A DNA stretch of 64,000 nt from an uncultured Caryophanales bacterium (GCA_947169395.1 CAMVPJ010000001.1:1-64000), one strand, 5' to 3'; positions 52,972 to 63,186 are shown, counted from the stretch's first letter. Notes: generated by a model from the letters alone, not told the origin. Numbers and translations: made by a program.

Positions 52972-53745
52972 ATGACTAAGAAAGAGATTTATAGTTATTT
53001 AAAATATAATGGTGTATATGATAGTGGTGTTAAAAGAAGATTAAAGAAACTAATAAAACAGTATCACCCTGATTTAAATAAAGGGGATGATACTGTCATG
53101 AAACTTATTAATGAGGTAAAAAAAGAGTTAGAAACTAATAGTGTAAGTATTAATGTAGATAGTAATACTAGTGAGGTTAGAAATACTAATAAGAGTAGTG
53201 TAGATATTATAAATATTACTAGTATTATTAATAAGTTAAATAAGGAACTAGTATCATTAAATAAAAAAATAGAAGATGGATATCACGATGAATATAAACT
53301 ATTTATGGAATATAATAGTGCAATAAGCTTGTATAATACTTTAAAACTAAATGAAAAATTAATTAAATCTAAGATAGTTAGATTAAAGAGATTTAGAGGT
53401 GTTGATAAACTTAATATATTTATATTATTAGTATCTATTGCATTAATATTTAAAAGTGTGTACTTCTCTATAATGAGTATATCTATTATATATTTAGAAG
53501 TAATACTAATACTTATTAGATATTTTAAAATAAAAAGATATAAAGAAGAATTAAATAGCATTAATATGATGGATAGAGAATATAAAGAATTCAGTAAAAG
53601 TATTAAAGATAAGATAGATATACTCAATAAAGATTTATTTGGTGTTAAGAAGGATGCTAGAGTAAATATTGAGAAGATTAGATATTATGAATCTATGATG
53701 AATGATAGTAGTAGTGATACAGTAGATAAAGAAAAAACAAGGTGA
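52972..53745 (+). CDS. Membrane J-domain protein
   Basis: A 257-residue protein. The first 60 residues form a J-domain-like unit with LKKLIKQYHPDLNKGDDTVMKLINEV, including the HPD motif that activates Hsp70 (DnaK). A coiled coil (about 80-115) leads to two membrane helices (about 145-180), followed by a second coiled coil. It could recruit DnaK to the membrane. The start ATG has no visible Shine-Dalgarno sequence, 12 bases after the previous stop. Confidence 0.65.
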   Translation: MTKKEIYSYLKYNGVYDSGVKRRLKKLIKQYHPDLNKGDDTVMKLINEVKKELETNSVSINVDSNTSEVRNTNKSSVDIINITSIINKLNKELVSLNKKIEDGYHDEYKLFMEYNSAISLYNTLKLNEKLIKSKIVRLKRFRGVDKLNIFILLVSIALIFKSVYFSIMSISIIYLEVILILIRYFKIKRYKEELNSINMMDREYKEFSKSIKDKIDILNKDLFGVKKDARVNIEKIRYYESMMNDSSSDTVDKEKTR

Positions 53746-53748
53746 TTT

Positions 53749-54720
<972 letters not shown>

Positions 54721-54732
54721 TTTATACTTGTA

Positions 54733-54761
54733 TTGATAGTATAAGTTTGTTATAGTACTAT
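54733..54761 (+). promoter_or_regulatory. Promoter of the small-peptide (toxin candidate) message
   Basis: TTGATA (54733-54738), 17 bases, TACTAT (54756-54761). Transcription would start near 54768, giving an 86-base leader before the small gene. Confidence 0.65.
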
Positions 54762-54788
54762 TCGGATATGTCCCGATTCAGATGTTGA

Positions 54789-54842
54789 CCTTCCTTGAAA
54801 AAATTTGGCTTATGAAATAGTGGGGTTTGGTTCTAAGGAAGG
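54789..54842 (+). promoter_or_regulatory. Hairpin hiding the ribosome-binding site of the small peptide
   Basis: CCTTCCTT (54789-54796) is perfectly complementary to AAGGAAGG (54835-54842), which lies 11 bases before the start codon. Folding of the leader would hide the purine-rich ribosome-binding region, a usual trait of type I toxin messages. Confidence 0.65.
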
Positions 54843-54853
54843 ATGGTGGTAGT

Positions 54854-54931
54854 ATGACTAAAAGAGAAATAGCAAATTTTGTTATTATTTTGGTTTTACT
54901 TTCCATAATAATAATCTACTCCTTAAAGTAG
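54854..54931 (+). CDS. 25-residue hydrophobic peptide, candidate type I toxin
   Basis: The peptide is MTKREIANFV followed by a run of Ile/Leu/Val/Ser (about residues 9-21) and a short YSLK end: one membrane helix with a basic N-terminus, as in Fst-, Ldr- and BsrG-type toxins. ATG 54854 has GGTGG 4 bases before it and AAGGAAGG further up. The leader hides the ribosome-binding region, its 5' segment 54777-54786 is perfectly complementary to 54937-54946 just past the stop codon, and an antisense RNA converges on the 3' end. Too short for standard gene calling. No homologue was checked. Confidence 0.6.
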   Translation: MTKREIANFVIILVLLSIIIIYSLK

Positions 54932-55053
54932 AAAAAAACATCTGAAACATTATAGGCCTGTTTCGGATGTAACCCAGTTAGGGAAACGTCTGAAAGTCAC
55001 TCTCATTTCCACTTCAAACGTATCCTTTTTATATTATATGAAGCATCGCTTCC
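54931..55053 (-). ncRNA. Convergent antisense RNA, candidate antitoxin
   Basis: A minus-strand RNA of about 123 bases is framed by a promoter (55060-55088) and a terminator: stem 54938-54949/54959-54970, 12 pairs, then at least six T residues. It begins with a GAAGC/GCTTC hairpin, has a second stem (ACGTTTGAAGT with ACTTTCAGACGT) and a CCC/GGG hairpin. It is fully complementary to the 3' part of the peptide message. In addition its GGG..ACATCCGAA segment can pair with the leader at 54761-54774. It carries no open reading frame of note. Confidence 0.6.
54986..55030 (+). terminator. Possible terminator of the small-peptide message
   Basis: ACGTCTGAAAGT (54986-54997) pairs imperfectly with ACTTCAAACGT (55011-55021), followed by ATCC and five T residues. 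It is weak but would end the message after full overlap with most of the antisense RNA. Confidence 0.45.
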
Positions 55054-55059
55054 AATTAC

Positions 55060-55088
55060 ATCATAACATATATTAAAATTAATTGCAA
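55060..55088 (-). promoter_or_regulatory. Promoter of the antisense RNA
   Basis: On the minus strand TTGCAA, 17 bases, TATGAT, with a TG extension. TTGCAA is palindromic, so the same six bases (55083-55088) also act as the -35 of the lysS promoter on the plus strand. Confidence 0.65.
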
Positions 55089-55111
55089 ATACTTAAAAAT
55101 AATGATATAAT
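55083..55111 (+). promoter_or_regulatory. Promoter of lysS
   Basis: TTGCAA (55083-55088), 17 bases, TATAAT (55106-55111), with a TG extension. The leader is only about 20 bases and holds no T-box. Confidence 0.75.
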
Positions 55112-55137
55112 TAATCAACGAAGAAGGAGTGATTTTG

Positions 55138-56622
55138 TTGAGAGAGTTTACAGATCAAGAAATAGCTAGAAGAGAAAAAGCAAAGAATATTAGAAATCTT
55201 GGAATTGATCCATTTGGTGAAAAATTTGAAAGAACAGATTTTGCAGCTGATATTAAAGAAAAATATCAAGATGTAGATCATGATGCATTTGAGTCTATGG
55301 ATGATACTGCAACAATTGCAGGAAGAATTATGTTTATAAGAAAAATGGGTAAGGCATCATTTATGTCTATTCAAGATAAGACTGGTAAAATACAAGTTTA
55401 TATTTCTATTAATGATATTGGTGAAGAATCTTATAGTTTATTTAAAACAGCAGATATTGGAGATATAGTTGGTGTACATGGTAAGATTATGAAAACTAGA
55501 ACTGGTGAGGTTACTATTAAGTGTTTAAAGTATACTCATTTAGTAAAAGCATTAAGACCACTTCCAGAGAAGTTTCACGGGCTTACTGATATAGAAGAAA
55601 GATATAGAAGACGTTATGTAGATTTAATTATGAATGATGAATCTAAGAAAGTAGCATTTATGCGTCCTAAAATTATTAGATGTATTCAAAACTTCTTAGA
55701 TAATAAAGGATTTACTGAAGTAGAAACTCCAATACTTACAAACCTTTTATCGGGAGCATCTGCGAGACCATTTATCACTCATCATAATACACAAGATATA
55801 GATATGTACTTGCGTATTGCATTGGAGTTAAATTTAAAAAGACTTCTTGTAGGTGGAATGGAATCTGTATACGAAATAGGTAGAACATTTAGAAACGAAG
55901 GAATGGATCCACAGCACAATCCAGAATTTACAATGATGGAAGTATATCAGGCATATTCTGATTTAGATGGTATGATGGATTTAACTGAAGAGATGTATCA
56001 AGAGATTGCAAATAAAGTATGTGGAAAAACTACATTTAATTATTTAGGACATGATATAGATCTATCTGGTAAATGGAAAAGAATTAGTATGACTGATGCA
56101 ATAAAAGAGAAAACTGGTATTGATTTTAAAGCAATAACTAGTGTTGATGAATGTATTAAGCTTGCTAGTGAACACAATATTGAATTAGAAGAGCATGAAA
56201 AACAATATGGTCATATTATAAATAAATTCTTTGAGAAGTATGTAGAAGAAACATTAATTGAACCAACATTTTTATATGGTCATCCAATTGAGATTTCTCC
56301 GCTTACTAAAAAAGATCCTGAAGATCCAAGATTTACACAGAGATTTGAATTATTTATCTCAGGACATGAATGTGCGAATGCATACACTGAGTTAAATGAT
56401 CCAATAGATCAACTTGAAAGATTTGAAGCTCAATTAAAAGAAAGAGACTTAGGTAATGAAGAAGCAAATGACATTGATTATGACTTTGTTGAAGCATTAG
56501 AGTATGGTATGCCTCCTGCTGGTGGTATAGGATATGGAATTGATAGATTAATTATGTTATTTACAGAACAATCGTCAATACGTGATGTATTATTATTCCC
56601 AACAATGAAGGAGAGAAAATAG
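55138..56622 (+). CDS. lysS: Lysyl-tRNA synthetase, class II
   Basis: A 494-residue enzyme. An OB-fold anticodon domain (IAGRIMFIRKMGKASFMSIQD in parts) precedes the catalytic core with motif 2 FRNEGMDPQHNPEFTMMEVY and motif 3 GIGYGIDRLIMLF. I start at TTG 55138, 8 bases after GAAGGAG; an in-frame GTG at 55129 overlaps the ribosome-binding site. The family's usual length is near 495. Confidence 0.97.
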   Translation: MREFTDQEIARREKAKNIRNLGIDPFGEKFERTDFAADIKEKYQDVDHDAFESMDDTATIAGRIMFIRKMGKASFMSIQDKTGKIQVYISINDIGEESYSLFKTADIGDIVGVHGKIMKTRTGEVTIKCLKYTHLVKALRPLPEKFHGLTDIEERYRRRYVDLIMNDESKKVAFMRPKIIRCIQNFLDNKGFTEVETPILTNLLSGASARPFITHHNTQDIDMYLRIALELNLKRLLVGGMESVYEIGRTFRNEGMDPQHNPEFTMMEVYQAYSDLDGMMDLTEEMYQEIANKVCGKTTFNYLGHDIDLSGKWKRISMTDAIKEKTGIDFKAITSVDECIKLASEHNIELEEHEKQYGHIINKFFEKYVEETLIEPTFLYGHPIEISPLTKKDPEDPRFTQRFELFISGHECANAYTELNDPIDQLERFEAQLKERDLGNEEANDIDYDFVEALEYGMPPAGGIGYGIDRLIMLFTEQSSIRDVLLFPTMKERK

Positions 56623-56649
56623 TTATATAAAAGATTAAAAGGTGATTAG

Positions 56650-57183
56650 ATGATTTTGTATGTCACAAGACATGGTGAAACTAGTAAAAATAAATTAGGT
56701 TTAATACAAGGACAGACTGAATGTGACTTATCAGAAAAAGGTATTAAAGATGCAGAAGAGTTATCTAATGTTATTAATGATATCAATATTGATATTGTTA
56801 TATCATCTCCTTTAAAAAGAGCTAAAGATACCGCACGTATTATTACTTCAGGTAAATATCCAATAAATATAGATGATAGAATTATTGAACGTGATTGGGG
56901 TATGTGTGAAGGAGCTAATATAGAAGAAGTTGATACAGTAAATTGTTGGAACTTCTTTATTAATACTGATGATAATGGTATTGAAAAAGTACAGGACTTA
57001 CTTGCTCGAGTATCTGAGTTTTTAGAAGATATAAAAGTTAGATATCAAGATAAAAATGTTTTAGTAGTAACTCATAGTGCAGTTTTAAGAGCACTTCATT
57101 ACTGTCTAAATCCAATTCCTGAAGATGGAGATATGAGTAAAATTGAAATACCTAATTTAAGATTAATAGAATATGAGATATAG
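56650..57183 (+). CDS. Histidine phosphatase (phosphoglycerate mutase-like)
   Basis: A 177-residue protein. The catalytic motif YVTRHGETSKNKLGLIQGQTECDLS opens the protein (RHGE at residues 7-10 region), SSPLKRAKDTA follows and VVTHSAVLRALHY has the second His. The family covers phosphoglycerate mutases and many other phosphatases; the short length favours a phosphatase. It runs into ackA with a TAGGAGG ribosome-binding site. Confidence 0.85.
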   Translation: MILYVTRHGETSKNKLGLIQGQTECDLSEKGIKDAEELSNVINDINIDIVISSPLKRAKDTARIITSGKYPINIDDRIIERDWGMCEGANIEEVDTVNCWNFFINTDDNGIEKVQDLLARVSEFLEDIKVRYQDKNVLVVTHSAVLRALHYCLNPIPEDGDMSKIEIPNLRLIEYEI

Positions 57184-57193
57184 GAGGAAAATT

Positions 57194-58369
57194 ATGAAGA
57201 TTTTAGCAGTTAATTGTGGTAGTTCATCATTAAAGTTTCAAATGTATGAAATGCCAGAAGAAAAAGTTTTAATATCAGGAAACTTTGAAAGAATTGGTAT
57301 TGATAATAGTTTTTATAGTTATAAATTAAATGGAGAAAAGATTAAAAAAGAGGCTATTTTAACTAATCACGCTGAAGCAGTAAAAATATTAGTTCAAGAA
57401 TTATTAGATAATAAAATAGTAGAAGATTTAGATGAGATTAAAGGTATTGGACATAGAGTAGTACAAGGAGCAGATAAGTTTGATAAGAGTGTATTAGTTA
57501 CTGATGAAGTAATTAAAACTATTGATGAGTTATCTCCACTTGCTCCTCTACATAATCCAGCAGCCTTAGTAGGTATTAATGCATTTATGGATATTGTTAG
57601 TAGTGCAAAACACGTAGTAGTATTTGATACTGCATTTCATCAAACTATGGCTCGGGAAACCTACCTTTATGCATTACCTTATGAATTATATGAGAAAAAT
57701 GGTATTAGAAAATATGGTGCTCATGGAACTAGTCATAAATATATTACTAAGACTATGGAAGAATACTATAAAGAAAATAAAAAACTTATTATCTGTCATA
57801 TTGGTAGTGGTTGTAGTATAAGCGCTGTTTGTGATGGTAAGATAGTAGATACATCTATGGGATTTACTCCTAATGCTGGAGTTATCATGGGTACTCGTAC
57901 TGGTGATATGGATGCATCAATTATTCCTTATTTAATAAAAAATTTAGGTTATAGTGCTGATGATATAGATCACTTAATAAATAAAGAAAGTGGATTTAAA
58001 GGAATTACTGGTGGTATATCAGATTCAAGAGATATAGAAGATGGTATAAAGGAAGGTAATGAAAAATGTATTCTAGCAGAAAAAATGTTTGTAAGAAGTA
58101 TAGTAAACTATATAGCTAGATACTATGTATTATTAGATGGAGCAGATGCAATTATATTTACTGCAGGAATTGGTGAAAATGGAATAGATACTAGAATGGA
58201 AATTATGGAGTCTTTAAAATCTCTAGGAGTAAAAGCAGATAGTGAAGCAAATAATTGCCGTGGTAAATTTGTTAAAGTATCAGCTGATGATTCAAGTATA
58301 GAATGCTTTGTAGTTCCAACAGATGAAGAAGTAATGATATCAAGAGATACATATGAATTAGTTAAATAA
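57194..58369 (+). CDS. ackA: Acetate kinase
   Basis: A 391-residue kinase making ATP and acetate from acetyl-phosphate. NCGSSSLKFQ at the start, GHRVVQGADKF, AFHQTMA, YGAHGTSHKYI, CHIGSGCSISAV and MGFTPNAGVIMGTRTGDMD, read in parts, are hallmarks. It works with PduL (38458) in place of Pta. ATG 57194 follows TAGGAGG; the upstream in-frame start lacks one. Confidence 0.96.
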   Translation: MKILAVNCGSSSLKFQMYEMPEEKVLISGNFERIGIDNSFYSYKLNGEKIKKEAILTNHAEAVKILVQELLDNKIVEDLDEIKGIGHRVVQGADKFDKSVLVTDEVIKTIDELSPLAPLHNPAALVGINAFMDIVSSAKHVVVFDTAFHQTMARETYLYALPYELYEKNGIRKYGAHGTSHKYITKTMEEYYKENKKLIICHIGSGCSISAVCDGKIVDTSMGFTPNAGVIMGTRTGDMDASIIPYLIKNLGYSADDIDHLINKESGFKGITGGISDSRDIEDGIKEGNEKCILAEKMFVRSIVNYIARYYVLLDGADAIIFTAGIGENGIDTRMEIMESLKSLGVKADSEANNCRGKFVKVSADDSSIECFVVPTDEEVMISRDTYELVK

Positions 58370-58377
58370 TAAATTTT

Positions 58378-58408
58378 AAAAAACATATTTCAAAAGATAT
58401 GTTTTTTT
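58378..58408 (+). terminator. Terminator of ackA
   Basis: AAAAAACATAT and ATATGTTTTTT form an 11-bp stem with an 8-base loop and a T-tract. Confidence 0.85.
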
Positions 58409-58416
58409 GATATAAT
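58409..58416 (+). promoter_or_regulatory. TG-extended -10 of nfo
   Basis: TATAAT (58411-58416) with the TG extension follows the T-tract of the ackA terminator directly; any -35 would lie within that terminator. The same arrangement is found at 6900-6928. Confidence 0.55.
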
Positions 58417-58440
58417 TGATTAAGTTGGAATGGAGGATTT

Positions 58441-59331
58441 ATGGAACTAATAATAGGTAGTCATGTATCTTTTAATAAAGATAAACAAATGTTATTAAGC
58501 GTTACTGAAGCACTAAGTTATAAAGCTAATACTTTTATGTTTTATACAGGGGCGCCACAGAATACCAAGAGAGTAGAATTGGATGATAACTTAACTAAAG
58601 AAGCAATAAAATTAATGAGTGATAATGGAATAGATATTAATAATGTAGTTGTACATGCTCCTTATATTATTAATCCAGCTAATAGTAAGAATAGAGATTT
58701 TAATATTAGTTTTTTGCGTCAAGAATTATCTAGAGTAGAAAAACTTGGGATAACTAAACTAGTACTTCATCCAGGAAGTCATGTGGGGCTTGGAGTAGAT
58801 GTTGGTATTGATAATATTGTAGATGTACTTAAGAATTCTATTGATGATAGAATGAATGTTGATATATGCTTAGAGACTATGGCTGGTAAGGGTAGTGAGA
58901 TAGGACGTACTTTTGAAGAGATTAAAAGTATTATTGATAAAGTAGGTAGTAAGCATATTAAAGTATGTTTAGATACGTGTCATATTAACGATGCTGGGTA
59001 TAATCTTAGTGATTTCGACAAAGTATTAGAATATTTTGATAGTATAATTGGATTAGATAAATTAGCTGTAGTTCATGTAAATGATTCTAAGAATTCTTTA
59101 GGAGCTCATAAAGATAGACATGAAAATATAGGGTTAGGGTATATTGGTTTTGATAACTTAATGAGTGTTATATATCATGAAAAATTAAAAGATGTTCCTA
59201 AGATATTAGAAACACCTTATGTGGGAGATGATACTAAGTATCCTCCATACTTATTTGAAATAGAAATGATTAGAAATAAGAAGTTTAATGATAATTTAGT
59301 TAATGATATAATTAATTATTATAAAAATTGA
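58441..59331 (+). CDS. nfo: Endonuclease IV (AP endonuclease)
   Basis: A 296-residue zinc enzyme that cuts DNA at abasic sites. IIGSHVSFNKD, VVHAPYIINPAN, LVLHPGSHVG, ICLETMAGKGSEIG, VCLDTCHINDAGY and VVHVNDSKNSLGAHKDRHENIG, read in parts, carry the metal-binding residues. The last 13 bases overlap the convergent small gene. Confidence 0.96.
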   Translation: MELIIGSHVSFNKDKQMLLSVTEALSYKANTFMFYTGAPQNTKRVELDDNLTKEAIKLMSDNGIDINNVVVHAPYIINPANSKNRDFNISFLRQELSRVEKLGITKLVLHPGSHVGLGVDVGIDNIVDVLKNSIDDRMNVDICLETMAGKGSEIGRTFEEIKSIIDKVGSKHIKVCLDTCHINDAGYNLSDFDKVLEYFDSIIGLDKLAVVHVNDSKNSLGAHKDRHENIGLGYIGFDNLMSVIYHEKLKDVPKILETPYVGDDTKYPPYLFEIEMIRNKKFNDNLVNDIINYYKN

Positions 59332-59582
59332 GCATATTTCTTTTTATATTCAAAAAATAGATTGATAATCTTATCATAGTTGTCAGATGATACTTTGCTT
59401 TTTAGTTCATTAAATACTTTTTCATGATTACCATATAAAAGTGATTCATAATCATTCTTAATAGTATCGTATATAACACTTAGCTCAGTATCATTAAGAT
59501 TAATATTATTATTAGTTGCGAATGCACTAATATCTTCCTTTTTTAGTTTATTTATATAATTCTTTATTAATTTATCTTTCAT
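59319..59582 (-). CDS. Small YqfT/DUF2624-like protein
   Basis: An 87-residue helical, charged protein without cysteines or membrane helix. In B. subtilis the small gene yqfT (DUF2624) lies beside the endonuclease IV gene, and the helical layout here (INKLKKEDISAFATNNNINLNDTELSVIYD) fits that family, though here it is convergent with nfo. The call depends on context. The function is unknown. Confidence 0.5.
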   Translation of the reverse strand: MKDKLIKNYINKLKKEDISAFATNNNINLNDTELSVIYDTIKNDYESLLYGNHEKVFNELKSKVSSDNYDKIINLFFEYKKKYAQFL

Positions 59583-59647
59583 ATATTCACCAATATATTA
59601 TATGACTAAATATATATTTGATGAATAGATTAATAGTGGGTGAGAAA

Positions 59648-60229
59648 ATGTTTAAAAAAATTGAATTAAATTATAGTAGTTTAGAACCAGTGATAAGTGA
59701 TTTAAATTTAGATATCCATTATAATAAGCATTATGGTAAATATGTTGATAATCTAAATAAGTTACTACCTAATTATAATGATAGTGTAGAAAGTATACTT
59801 AAAAATATTGATTCTTTTGATAAAAAAGATAGGGGTAGTATACTTGTTAATGCTGGTGGGATTTTAAACCATGAATTATATTTTAGAAGTATGTCTAGCA
59901 AGCCCTCAACTAATAATACTTTAGTTGATGATATAGTTAAACAGTATGGTTCTATTGATAACTTTAAAACTGAGTTTATTAATAGTGCGAATAAACTAGT
60001 TGGGTCTGGATATACATTCTTGGTATATAAAGATTCTAAGTTTGATATTATAAACTTACCTAACCAAGAGAATCCTTATAGTTATAACTATGTACCACTA
60101 ATTGCGTTAGATCTTTGGGAACATGCATACTACTTAACATATTATAATGATAGAACTTTATACATTAATAATTTCTTTACAATTATAAGCTTTGATTATG
60201 CCAATACAATATATGAAAAAATTAAGTAA
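59648..60229 (+). CDS. sodA: Iron/manganese superoxide dismutase family protein
   Basis: A 193-residue protein. The four metal ligands are in place: His in IHYNKHYGKYV, His in NHELYFRSM, and Asp and His in ALDLWEHAYYLTY. GSGYTFLVY takes the place of the family's GSGWxWL motif. The N-terminal region is shorter and more divergent than in typical SodA, so activity is likely but not assured. ATG 59648 follows GGGTGAG. It overlaps the next gene. Confidence 0.8.
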   Translation: MFKKIELNYSSLEPVISDLNLDIHYNKHYGKYVDNLNKLLPNYNDSVESILKNIDSFDKKDRGSILVNAGGILNHELYFRSMSSKPSTNNTLVDDIVKQYGSIDNFKTEFINSANKLVGSGYTFLVYKDSKFDIINLPNQENPYSYNYVPLIALDLWEHAYYLTYYNDRTLYINNFFTIISFDYANTIYEKIK

Positions 60230-62354
60230 TAATAAGTTAAATAAAAGTAAATATAAAGTTAAGAAGAAAGTAACTAATAAAAAGAGTAAGAAACTTAATA
60301 AGATTGTAGATAGAAGAAAGGATAAAGTTGGCATAATAATTGTAAGAAGATATAAAATAATAATTGTATTAATATCTATATTAATGTTAGGTTTAATTGC
60401 TAAACTTGTTTACATGCAGGTTATAAAGTATGATGATTATAAAGTAGAGTTAAAGAAGCTTACTAAAAGAATAGTAGATGGTCCTAGTACTCCTAGGGGT
60501 AGAATCTATGATAGAAATGGAAAAATACTTGTTGATAATGAAGCTGTAAAGACTATATCATATAGAAAACAAAGTATGGTTACATCTAAAGAAGAAATTG
60601 CACTTGCTTATAAGCTTGGTAATTATATTGATGTTGATTATACTAAGTTAACTGATGATGCGCTTAGAACTTTCTGGGTTAAAACTAATTTAAAGAAAGC
60701 TAGAGCTAAGATTAAAGATAATGAGTGGCAGAAAGTTAAAGAGCGTAAGATGACTAGTGATGAGATATATGCACTAGAGAAAAAGAGAGTAACTGACTCA
60801 GAGATAGAAGCATTAACAGATGATGATAGAGAGGCTGCATATATTTATTATCTAATGAATAAAGGTTATTCTTATGCAGAGAAAACTATTAAAAATGATG
60901 GAGTTACTGATGAAGAGTTTGCGAGAGTTGCGGATGCATTACCTGAACTTCCTGGGGTGGATACTAAACTTGATTGGCAAAGAAGTTATCCTTATGGAGA
61001 TACTTTAAAAGCAATCATGGGTAAAGTATCTACTAGTGAAAATGGTATTCCATCAGAACTTAAGAAGGATTATTTAAAGAAAGGTTATGCACTTACTGAT
61101 AGAGTAGGTACTAGTTATTTAGAGTATCAATATGAAGATTACTTAAAGGGTAAAAAGTCAACTTATGAGATATTAAATGATGGTACATATAAAGAAATTA
61201 AGAAGGGTAATCGTGGTAATGATTTAGTCTTATCTATTGATATTGACCTGCAAATGCAAATAGAGTCTATTATTACAGAAGAATTACTTGCTGCAAAGAC
61301 AGAACCTAATACTGAATATTTTTCTAAAACATTTGTAATTATTACTGATCCAAATACAGGTGAGATACTTGCAATGGCTGGTAAGAGAGTTGTAAATAAT
61401 GATGATGGTACTCTTAGTGTAGTTGATTATACACCTGGTATTATTACATCATCAGTTACACCAGGTTCAGTTGTTAAAGGTGCATCACATATAGTTGGAT
61501 ATAATACTGGAGCACTTAAAATAGGCGAAGTTCGTAATGATGAGTGTATTAAGATAGCTGCAACTCCACTTAAATGTTCATTTCATACTTATGGTATGAT
61601 TGATGATATTCAGGCTTTAAAGTATTCATCTAATACATATCAGTTTCAAACAGCTATTAAAGTAGGTAAGGGTACTTATATTTATGATGGACCACTTAAA
61701 ATAGATACTACTGCATTTGATACTTATCGTAATACTTTTAAAGAGTTTGGATTAGGTACTAAAACTGGAATAGATTTACCTAATGAAGCATTAGGCTATA
61801 AAGGTGAGAATACTTTATCAGGATATTTACTAGATTTCTCTATTGGACAGTATGATACATATACACCAATTGAGTTATCACAATACATTTCTACAATTGC
61901 AATGAATGGTAAAAGAATTAGACCACACATACTTAAAGAGGTATATGATGGAACTACTGATGAAGCACTTTCAAAGAAAATTTATACATTTGAAACTGAT
62001 GTATTAAATACAGTAGATACTAAACAGGAATACTTAGATAGAGTCCATGAGGGATTTAAGCAAGTAGTAGCTGCTGGTGGTACTGGTAGTGGTTATGTAG
62101 AATATTCTAGAAATGCTGCTGGTAAGACCGGTACTGCTGAGAGTTTTATTGACTCTGATTCTGATGGAAAGATAGATACTGAGACTATTTCTGCATCATT
62201 TGCGGGTTATGCGCCAAGTGATTCACCTCGTGTAACATTTACGGTAATTTCGCCTGATGTAGGTGGACCTAATACTGATTATAATGGAATGTCTAAGGTA
62301 AATATGCGAATAACTAAAAAAATTACCGAAAAATACTTTGAATTTTACCAATAA
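60213..62354 (+). CDS. Class B penicillin-binding protein (PBP2/MrdA type)
   Basis: A protein of about 713 residues: a very basic cytoplasmic start, a membrane helix (about 50-70), a dimerisation domain opening with [15 protein letters not shown], and the transpeptidase with SVVK as the active-site SxxK, SSN and AGKTGTAE. It makes peptide crosslinks in elongation or division. The start is uncertain (ATG 60198 or 60213); both overlap the sod gene and neither has a clear Shine-Dalgarno sequence, so translation is probably coupled to sod. Confidence 0.88.
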   Translation: MKKLSNNKLNKSKYKVKKKVTNKKSKKLNKIVDRRKDKVGIIIVRRYKIIIVLISILMLGLIAKLVYMQVIKYDDYKVELKKLTKRIVDGPSTPRGRIYDRNGKILVDNEAVKTISYRKQSMVTSKEEIALAYKLGNYIDVDYTKLTDDALRTFWVKTNLKKARAKIKDNEWQKVKERKMTSDEIYALEKKRVTDSEIEALTDDDREAAYIYYLMNKGYSYAEKTIKNDGVTDEEFARVADALPELPGVDTKLDWQRSYPYGDTLKAIMGKVSTSENGIPSELKKDYLKKGYALTDRVGTSYLEYQYEDYLKGKKSTYEILNDGTYKEIKKGNRGNDLVLSIDIDLQMQIESIITEELLAAKTEPNTEYFSKTFVIITDPNTGEILAMAGKRVVNNDDGTLSVVDYTPGIITSSVTPGSVVKGASHIVGYNTGALKIGEVRNDECIKIAATPLKCSFHTYGMIDDIQALKYSSNTYQFQTAIKVGKGTYIYDGPLKIDTTAFDTYRNTFKEFGLGTKTGIDLPNEALGYKGENTLSGYLLDFSIGQYDTYTPIELSQYISTIAMNGKRIRPHILKEVYDGTTDEALSKKIYTFETDVLNTVDTKQEYLDRVHEGFKQVVAAGGTGSGYVEYSRNAAGKTGTAESFIDSDSDGKIDTETISASFAGYAPSDSPRVTFTVISPDVGGPNTDYNGMSKVNMRITKKITEKYFEFYQ

Positions 62355-62365
62355 TCTGGTATAAT
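62338..62365 (+). promoter_or_regulatory. Promoter of rpmG
   Basis: TTGAAT (62338-62343), 16 bases, TATAAT (62360-62365), with a TG extension. It lies across the end of the PBP gene. Confidence 0.7.
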
Positions 62366-62398
62366 ATAGTAGCGTTTTTTAAGAAGGAGGCAATTTAT

Positions 62399-62566
62399 AT
62401 GGCAAAAAAGGGAGAAGCAAGACAAAGAATAACTTTAAAATGTACTGAATGTAAAGAACAAAACTATCGTACTGAAAAGAACAAAAGAAATACTACTGAT
62501 AAGTTAGAATTAAATAAATTCTGTCCAAGATGTAGAAAATCAACTCTTCATAAAGAAGAAAAATAA
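62399..62566 (+). CDS. rpmG: Ribosomal protein L33
   Basis: A 55-residue large-subunit protein: [10 protein letters not shown] start, [11 protein letters not shown] and [13 protein letters not shown] with the four cysteines of the zinc-binding form. AAGGAGG sits at 62383-62389. Retention of the four Cys means it is the zinc-dependent L33 type. Confidence 0.93.
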   Translation: MAKKGEARQRITLKCTECKEQNYRTEKNKRNTTDKLELNKFCPRCRKSTLHKEEK

Positions 62567-62589
62567 AATAGGTTAATAAAGGAGTTACT

Positions 62590-63147
62590 ATGATAAATGT
62601 AAACGATATTAAAAATGGTATGACTATTCTATTTGAAGGTAATATCTATACAGTATTAGAATTTTCTCATGTTAAACCTGGTAAAGGTGCGGCATTTGTT
62701 CAAGCTAAGTTAAAAAACTTAAGAACTGGATCTATTATTGAGAAGAGATTTAATTCAGGTGTTAAGTTAGAGAAAGCTATGATTGAAAAAGTTGGAATGC
62801 AATATTTATATGCAAATGGTGATAATTATAACTTCATGAATATGGAAACTTATGAACAAATGGATTTAACTAAAGATCAATTAGGTGATAATGTATCTTA
62901 CCTAAAAGAAGGTCTAGATGTATTACTTTCATTTTATGAAGGAGAATTACTTGGAATTATCATGCCAGAAAAAGTAGAACTTGAGGTTGTTGAAACAGAG
63001 CCTGCAGTAAAAGGTAATACTGCAACTAATGCAACTAAAGATGCTAAATTAGAAACAGGTCTTGTTGTTAGAGTTCCACTATTTATTGAACAAGGTGAAA
63101 AAATAGTAGTTTATACTGCTGATGGAAAATATGCGTCTCGTGCATAA
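62590..63147 (+). CDS. efp: Translation elongation factor P
   Basis: A 185-residue factor that helps ribosomes through proline runs. FSHVKPGKGAAFVQAKLKN has the conserved loop with the Lys that is modified in many bacteria, and GLVVRVPLFIEQGEKIVVYTADGKY is the third domain, read in parts. It follows rpmG closely. Confidence 0.95.
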   Translation: MINVNDIKNGMTILFEGNIYTVLEFSHVKPGKGAAFVQAKLKNLRTGSIIEKRFNSGVKLEKAMIEKVGMQYLYANGDNYNFMNMETYEQMDLTKDQLGDNVSYLKEGLDVLLSFYEGELLGIIMPEKVELEVVETEPAVKGNTATNATKDAKLETGLVVRVPLFIEQGEKIVVYTADGKYASRA

Positions 63148-63148
63148 G

Positions 63149-63186
63149 AAAAGAATGATTATTTGATTAATAAATCATTCTTTTTT
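63149..63186. terminator. Bidirectional terminator between efp and the flavodoxin-like gene
   Basis: AAAAGAATGATT (63149-63160) and AATCATTCTTTT (63173-63184) form a perfect 12-bp stem with A and T ends; it overlaps the stop codon of the minus-strand gene. Confidence 0.85.

Noticed and set aside
55005..55137. T-box leader upstream of lysS
   Set aside because: No T-box consensus (AGGGTGGNACCGCG) is present and the predicted leader is about 20 bases.
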